Assembly (NCBI GenBank): GCA_013146195.2
Contig: CM028377.1
Coordinates: forward strand, 171,972,355 to 172,036,354
DNA length: 64,000 nt
Direction of reading: 5' to 3'
From: Codonopsis lanceolata
Taxonomy: Eukaryota > Streptophyta > Magnoliopsida > Asterales > Campanulaceae
The position numbers and the translations under genes were made by a program. The first letter of the stretch is position 1. Every line of letters begins with the position of its first letter. Positions 57,260-64,000 of the stretch are shown here, one piece after another. The notes under the pieces were generated by a model. The model was not told the DNA's origin and did not search any database. It saw only the letters and a list, made by a program, of their open reading frames with translations.

Positions 57260-59780
57260 ATTATAATTAAATTATTAATCTCTTCCATTGTTATAATATT
57301 TTTTAATCTATTGTTACTAATATTAAATTATTTTTTTACCTAAATACTTTTAAAATTAATATAAGTTTCTAGCTAACGTAAGATACATATTTTGTATTAA
57401 TAATAATAGTAATTTTTTTATCTGAAGACTTTTAAAATTAACATTTAACTTGATAATAATATTAGAAATTATTTTGCTAAAAACTTTTAAAATGATAATT
57501 TATTTTTAAACAATGTGAGATACTTATTTTATATTTTTATTGGTAATGAAAGTTTAACTCTTTTATCTAAAAACTTTAAAACCAACACCACATTCTAATC
57601 ATGTGGTATATATATTTTCTACTAGTAATAATAGTAGTAGATAAAATACTTTTTAACCATCATTCATTTCTAAATAATGTGAATACATATTTTTTATTGG
57701 TAATAACAAAAGATGTCTTTATCTAATGAATTTTATAACCAATACTCGTTTTTAAATAATGTGAGATACATTTCTTTGTAACCAATGTGAGATACATCAT
57801 CTAAAAACTTTTTAAATCAATATCACTTTTATAACCAATGTGAAATACTTATCTTTTATTGCTAATAATTGTAGACTTTTAAAATCAACATCACTCTCTA
57901 ACAAATGTATAATATATATCATCATTTGATAATAATAGTAGAAGTCTTTTATTTTAAAAATTTTATAACCAACACCTCTTCCTAAATAATGTGGGATACA
58001 TCTCTTCTATTATATTGATGATAAAAGTAAAAGTTTTTTATCTAAAGACTTTTAAAACCAACATCATTTTTTAACAAATGTAGGATATTTCTTCTACTAG
58101 TAATAATAGTAAAAGTCTTTTATCTAAAATTAAAAAATCAACATCACTTTCTAACCAATGTGATATATACATATTCTATTGATAATAATGGTAGAAGTCT
58201 TATATCTAAAGACTTTAAAAACAAACATTACCTTCTACCAAATGTATGATACATCTATTTTTATTAGTAATAATAGTATTTTTAAAACCAACATTAATTT
58301 ATAACCAATAAGTGATACATCATTTCTATTGATAATAATAGTATAATATTTTGTAATCAATGTGAAATACATGTATTTATTCTATTTGTAACAAAAAGTC
58401 TTTAATTTAAAGACTTTTTAAACCAACATTTATTTTTAAAGAATGTGAGATACATATCTTTTATTGGTAATAAGAGTAAAAGTATTTACTATAAGATTTT
58501 TAAAACTAACATCTTTTTCTAAACAATGTAAGATACATCTTTTTCATATTCTAACAATGTGAGATACTTCTTTTCTATTTCTATTGGTAATAAAAGTTTA
58601 AGACTTTTATCTAATGAATTTTTAAAACAAACATCTCTTTCTAACCATGTGGTATACATATTTTCTATTGGTAATAATAGTATTTTTAAAACCAACATTA
58701 ATTTCTAACAAATGTGAGATACATTATTCTGAAGTAATAATAATAGTCTTTTATATAAAAACTTTTGAAATCAACATCTCTTTCTAAACAATGTGGGATA
58801 CATCTCTTCTATTGATTATAACATAAAAATAATTATATTAGTAGTATTTTATCTAAATAGTTTTGAAACTAACATCTCTTTGTAAACAATGAGTAATACA
58901 TCTCTTGTATTGATAATAACATAAAAATTTGTTTATCTATAAATTTTATAATCAATATATGTTTCTAAATAATGTGGATCTCTTTGTAACAAATACGATG
59001 TACATTATCTAAAAACATTTTAAACCAATATCACTTTCCTAACTAATGTGAAATACATATTTTTTTCTATTGGTATTAAGTCATTTATAAAAAGACTCTT
59101 AATACATATATCACTCTCTAACCAATGTGTAATACATCTCATCATTTGGTAATAGTAATAGAAGTTTTTTATCTAAAAAAATATTTAAAACCAACATCTC
59201 TTTCTATATAATGGGATATACATCTTCTCTTCTCTTTTATTAATGATAAAAGTAAAAGTCTTTTTATTTAAAGGCTTTTAAAATCAACATCATTTTTTAA
59301 CCAATGTAAGATTTATCTCTTTTATTGGTAATAATAGTAATTTAAACCGAACATCAATTTATAACAAATGTGTGATATATATCTTCTATTGCTAATAATA
59401 GTAAGTCTTTTATATAATCTAAAATAATTAAAAATCAACATCATTTTTTAACCAATATGAGATATACATCATCTATTGGTAATAATGGTAGAAGTCTTTT
59501 ATCAAAAAACTTTGAAAACCAACATCACTTTCTAACCAATGTATGATACATCTTTTCAATTAGTAATTAATAATAGTATTTTTAATACAAAGATCAATTT
59601 CTAACCAATGTGTTATACATCTCTTCTATTGGTAATAATAGTAAAATATTTTATAATCATGTGCGATACATCTATTTTATTGGTAATAATATAAAATAAT
59701 TTAAACTCAACATCATTTTCTAATGAATATGAGATATACATCTTCTATTGGTAATAATGGTAATTTTTTTTATCAAATCT
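57260..59780 (+). repeat. ~95-bp AT-rich minisatellite
   Basis: Roughly 25 degenerate units with ACCAACATCACTTTCTAACC, AATGTGAGATACATCT, TATTGGTAATAATAGTA and AGTCTTTTATCTAAA. Divergence between units is high, with some units shortened. No coding frame. Confidence 0.9.
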
Positions 59781-60266
59781 ATATATTTATACATCTTCTA
59801 CTCGGTGAGAACATCGAAATGATATATTTATTTGTCCAAATCAAGTTTTAGATGAATAAAATATCAAGACATAAAATATAATACTTATTTAAAAAAAGTA
59901 GTATTTTTAGTGAAATAAATTATGCAACTTAAGGCATAAATTTCTTTACGTGTTATTTGTTTGTTAACAAAAGTAATTGTGTAAATGTTCTATTTGGCAA
60001 GAACATCGAAATTATATATGTATTTGTCCAAATTAAGTTTTGGATAAATAAGATATCAAAACTTAAAATATAATATTAAAAATGAGTCATTAAAAATATT
60101 ATTTTAGTGGATTGGGCCGGACCTATGGGTTAGACTATATTGTGACAGCTCAAGTAGCATAAAACATTTAAAATATAAACCCAGTGAGTGAAATAAAGAG
60201 ATTATTACACCTCCAGCTAATTATCTAGCAAACCATAAGCCTCGTGAGATGTGACAGACCCGTAAT
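59781..60266 (+). repeat. Two ~200-bp direct repeats, then spacer
   Basis: GAGAACATCGAAATGATATA (59807) and AAGAACATCGAAATTATATA (59999) head two copies sharing TTTGTCCAAAT.AAGTTTT. The remainder is unassigned. Confidence 0.6.
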
Positions 60267-61110
60267 CAAGGTTTTAAAAATCGTTAGGCGGCGCGCTTAG
60301 CGTCTAGGGGACTAGTCGGGGCGTAATCGGGGCCTAGACAGGGCCTAGAATTAAGACATAATTACCATAATTTTTTTTTATAATTTACATCAAAGATCAA
60401 ACACATTGACTACAAATTTAATTTTTTTATGTTTGTTATTTTATCAAACACTTGTCTATATTTGTAAAACGAACAAAAATATATAAATCTACCATTAATC
60501 TCAATTCTTAACAACTCCAAAGTAATAAACCAGCCAAGTTTAGAACTAAAAAATAATAATAATAATAATATTACTCCACCTACCTACTGCCCCTACAACC
60601 CACAATCTAACATATCATTCCTAATCAATTCTCATTCTAAATTCTAAGGCTCGAGACAGCCCCTTTCTTCTTCATCTTTTTTTCTTCTTCTTTCTTTTAT
60701 CTATCTCGCAGACCGGCAACCCTTTTTTCTTCATTTTTTTTTCTTCTCTCTCTCTCCGACAGACTGACTCTTATTTTTTCATCCTCCAATCTCTTTCCTC
60801 TTAAATCTAACCCTTTAATCTATCCACTCTCTCATCCCACCGAATATCCACAAAATCAAACCCCTTTTCTTTCTACCTCCCTCTTTGCCTCACCATTACC
60901 ACTCTCCATTCCTTCTCCGATCACCGCATGCCACAAAATCAAAAATACAAAATAAATTAAGGTCAGCGAGGTTTGACGTAGGTGTCGACTTGATCGATTG
61001 GGCGGCGAATAAGAAAGTCGCGATGGGAGAGAGGGGCCTAGCGCCTAGGCGGGACCTAGGCAAAGCTAGGCGAGACCTAGACAGAGCTAGGCGGGGAGTT
61101 TTAAAACACT
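60267..61110. mobile_element. Element with 9-bp TSD ACCCGTAAT (MULE-like)
   Basis: Flanked by exact ACCCGTAAT (60258-60266 and 61111-61119). Ends are imperfect inverted repeats around GTTTTAAAA, followed inward by clusters of CTAGGCG and its relatives (GGCGGCGCGCTTAGCG; CCTAGGCGGGACCTAGGC). A 9-bp duplication fits Mutator-like elements, but the short termini do not settle the family. Length 844 bp. The interior is CT-rich and has no recognised domain. Confidence 0.75.
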
Positions 61111-61274
61111 ACCCGTAATTTGTGGTGCAGTTCTGTTCGAAAAAAAAGGTCGACCTAATACGGTCACTTTATAATCCTTCTTTTTAAAATTTTATTTTTA
61201 CTTTAATTTTTTGTTACTGTAAACTTTAATGATTAATGATGGGTTTCACTTACAGATTCAAATAAAAAGTACTA

Positions 61275-61401
61275 CTCCATCGGTTCCTAAATTATCGTTA
61301 TTTCTTATTTTTCGTCCATTTTAAAATAATTATTAAGTTTAAAATTTATTTGTTTTAGAATATTACTTTTATCACTTTATCTTTTTTTATTTTAATTATG
61401 A

Positions 61402-61461
<60 letters not shown>

Positions 61462-61567
61462 TTTTAAAGAAAACTATACATTAAACCAATATAAATAATC
61501 AAGTCAATTATATTTTCTTAATTCGTTCGTCGAATCAAATAAGACGATTATTTAGGGACGGTGAGAG
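61275..61567. mobile_element. Diverged Stowaway-like MITE with internal (AT)n
   Basis: Termini CTCCATCGGTTCCTAAATTA and TTATTTAGGGACGGTGAGAG are flanked by TA. The (AT)n run at about 61406-61459 has expanded inside. Related by sequence to 56917-57174. Confidence 0.8.
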
Positions 61568-61639
61568 TATAAAACATATCATCATTTATAATACTAAAGT
61601 TTATCAATCGTTTTGAATCTATGTGTATCAAATTTTATA

Positions 61640-62125
61640 AGTATATTAATTCAATTTAGGTGGTCAGTACGTAATTAGTTAGAGTCTTAGAGATGACGTA
61701 GAATGTCATATCTTCAGACTTCAGTACATATATGCATTTTGAGAAGATTAATCTTAACCCTAATCGTTGTCGGAAAGTCAATTAGTCTTCATTTGAGCCA
61801 CCGAGAGAATAAAAAGAAAAGAAAGGAAGTGGGCAACAAAGAATTAGGATGATTCTATACCGATTTCTCGTCTAAATGCCCTTTTGTTGGTGATGCATGG
61901 AGTTATGTTCAAATTCAATCGATCATAAATTCATAATTAAGTGTTTTTTTTTAAATTTATTATAAATTTTAATTCATAAAAAATAAGGGTAGATTTAACC
62001 CAAATATTATCGGGTGATCCAACCTCATGAATTAGGATGAATCTATATCGATTTCCCGTCTAAAAGCGCTTTTGTTGATGATACATGAGTTACGTTCAAA
62101 TTCAATCAATCATAATTTTGAATAC
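61640..62125 (+). repeat. Partial direct duplication
   Basis: GAATTAGGATGATTCTATAC (61841) and GAATTAGGATGAATCTATAT (62031) head two ~85-bp copies that both run through a TTCAAATTCAATC.ATCAT segment. No gene. Confidence 0.6.
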
Positions 62126-62830
62126 CAACCCCACTGTCATGTTCTTCTTAGGACCACATTTGGTGCATATACAATGGGGGAGTAAATGTTGCCCCCAAAC
62201 TACTCAAATTATTAAAAATAAATAAAAAACATCTTAAAACTATTCTAAGATATCTAATAATAATTTTTTTTTACAGCGGTAACACAAACCCTAGTAACTT
62301 TATATGCTCCATTATCTTTATTTTAATTATATTATATCTTTATATATTATATATTAATAAATAGATTTGTTTATGTAAAATAAAAAATCAATATTCATTA
62401 TTAAATAATAATACTGTATACTATATTTTACATATATTAAATTCAATTAATTCAATGTTATTAGGGTTAATTTTATATTACATATATTAATTAGTGATTG
62501 TTAATTATGAAATTTATCAATTAAGTTAATATTAACTACTTAAAAAAATGGTTGAGGAATTTGTGGAGCAAATGGTTCATTGGGCGTAGATGAGGGTTGA
62601 TTATCTCGATTTTTTTTTTGTTTTTGCCTTTTCGGGAGAACAAACATGAAACCATTGATTAGGTAATTAACAGTAAAAATAATATTAACAAAAATAATAT
62701 TACTAATGATAATAACAACAATAATAATAAGAACTTATTCAATGCTAATATAAAGTAAATGATAATAGTAATATAATAATGAGAATAATAACAAAACAAT
62801 TAGCAATAATGACAATAATATTAATAGCTA

Positions 62831-62887
<57 letters not shown>

Positions 62888-63770
62888 TAACAACTAAATA
62901 AAATATTAGTACTAAATTTAGTTAAGACAAAAATCTTGAAATAACTAAATATGGTTAATGAAAAATATCAAATTTTGGGAAGGAGAGAAAGGAAAGGAAG
63001 GAAAACTCAAAAAATTGTAGAAAATTGAGTTGGTATCCAAATTCAACAAACCAAGTTTCTATTTTTAGATAAAAATGTGTAGATATTTTTTAAAAAATAA
63101 TTGAAAAAAATAATTTTTGTGGTGAAAAATAGGCCAAAATGGATAAAAAGAAAAAAATCTATGTGACCAGTTAAATGACGCCACGTGGAAAGGAGGGGAA
63201 GGGATATGTCGGCCACTATTCAATGCTTCAAATTGCTGATTGAATTGTATCCCCTATACTACACCGTTTTATTATAGTTTTGTTCAAAAATGTGCCGTTT
63301 CATTCCTTCATTTTTTGTTGATGAAATTAAAGCTACGGTAGCATTGAAGGCTACCAAGACTTTTCCATGCTTTTTCTGACTACCGAAGCTATCCCATTGT
63401 TTTCTAAAATCTTGTAACTTGCTACCTTTTATTACTGAAGTTATCCCCATTGTATTTGCTCTTAGAACTTTAATTTTGGGTTAAATAATTTATTTAAATG
63501 ATGAGCTTGATGAATTTGTGTAAAAAAACAACGTTATAACCTTGGTTGAGTTTGTATTGGAACCATTTGAAGGTAACAATAACATTGTTATGAAATGTGT
63601 GTAAGGAGACATATGACTATTTCAAGATCTTGAATGAGAATATTGATGAAAGAAATTTTTTGTGAGTCCACAGAAATAATTTTTTGGATTGAAAAAGTTT
63701 TACTCTCTCACAAATTAATTATTATAAAAGGTGAGTCAGATTAAGGAATCCGATTTTACTTTAAAATTTT
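62126..63770. other. AT-rich intergenic upstream region
   Basis: No coding gene recognised. It holds a (TAA)n microsatellite at 62831-62887, and the remainder is AT-rich. It is the distal 5' flank of the oxidoreductase gene. Confidence 0.5.
62831..62887. repeat. (TAA)n microsatellite
   Basis: About 19 uninterrupted AAT trinucleotides. Confidence 0.97.
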
Positions 63771-63919
63771 TGTTTGCACTATAAAAGTTGTTCTAGAGTA
63801 GTGTGAGTATTTCTCTCTAGTAACGTACAATTATTGGTCCCATTTTTGTTTGCACTATAAAAGTTGTTCTAGAGTAGTGTGAGCATTTATCTCTAGTAAC
63901 GTACAATTATTGGTCCGAG
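63771..63919 (+). promoter_or_regulatory. Tandem duplicated core promoter of the oxidoreductase gene
   Basis: Two ~76-bp direct copies, starting TGTTTGCACTATAAAAGTTG at 63771 and 63847, differ at only a few bases. Each has a TATA box (CTATAAAAG) and a CTCTAGTAACGTACAATTAT segment. The second TATA lies about 65 bp before the ATG, implying a 5' UTR of about 30-35 nt. Use of the first TATA would give a leader about 76 nt longer. Confidence 0.65.
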
Positions 63920-64000
63920 ATGAAGGCTTGGGTATACGCCGATAACGGTAACGCCGTGGATGTCTTAAAGTATGATTCGGACGTAGCTATTCCGGAGATT
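63920..64000 (+). CDS. Enone/quinone oxidoreductase-like protein, N-terminus (cut by window end)
   Basis: The last 81 bases encode 27 residues starting MKAWVYADNGNAVDVLKYDS and ending DVAIPEI. This matches the start of plant 2-methylene-furan-3-one reductases and related enone oxidoreductases (MKAWVY.E.G..DVLK.D..V..PE.), NADPH-dependent medium-chain dehydrogenase/reductase proteins that reduce activated C=C bonds. No intron occurs in the visible part. The cofactor-binding domain lies beyond the window, so exact substrate and compartment cannot be read; no transit peptide precedes the conserved MKAW start. Codon use is clearly coding-like against the AT-rich flank. Confidence 0.8.
   Translation, partial: MKAWVYADNGNAVDVLKYDSDVAIPEI

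Overview
The window looks like intergenic heterochromatin of a flowering plant, probably a dicot (lineage not resolvable here). The reasons are CACTA (En/Spm) transposons with plant TNP2 and Transposase_24 genes, CCCTAAA-type repeats, Stowaway and hAT MITEs, Helitrons, a Pack-MULE, a solo LTR and captured plant gene exons. The only host gene with an intact start is at the extreme right edge: the first 27 codons of an enone/quinone oxidoreductase-like gene (63920-64000, +). Almost everything else is nested mobile DNA.

Layout. 1-6340 is the right part of CACTA element A, inserted into a Ty3/gypsy-type gag relic (6341-7561, -). 7.7-10.4 kb holds short tandem repeats. 10.4-15.5 kb is a minus-strand, apparently non-coding locus with a TATA box, splice-like junctions and a ~190-bp tandem repeat split by a Helitron. 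15.77-26.25 kb is an array of ~66-bp palindromic units split by complete CACTA element B (16295-25927, AAA target duplication). 27.0-30.4 kb is a diverged paralogue of the 10-15 kb locus, interrupted by a LINE tail and a hAT MITE. 30.74-32.27 kb is a probable Helitron carrying one exon of a plant RabGAP (TBC) gene. 32.7-50.3 kb is CACTA element C, the only copy with recognisable TNP2 (43447-46.6 kb) and TNPA-like (47020-49863) genes, both damaged. It also carries a glycine-rich-protein-A3-like fragment, a 957-bp Helitron and a 4.6-kb pentanucleotide array.

50.3-61.6 kb is a run of separate insertions: a solo LTR (GAAAG duplication), two hAT elements with 8-bp duplications, a Pack-MULE with a trihelix transcription factor fragment, Stowaway MITEs, a Helitron-like terminus followed by a ~95-bp minisatellite, and an element with a 9-bp duplication. 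61.6-63.9 kb is AT-rich and leads into the oxidoreductase gene, whose core promoter is duplicated in tandem.

The most unusual theme is the shared architecture of the three CACTA elements. Hairpin-forming subterminal repeats (AGCGACGG/CCGTCGCT) flank, in order: AT-rich repeats, a kilobase-scale TTAAC pentamer array, a TATA box with a spliced leader, a telomere-like CCTAAA/CCCCA array, and the transposase genes or their remnants. All identifications come from reading the sequence; no alignment or database search was run.
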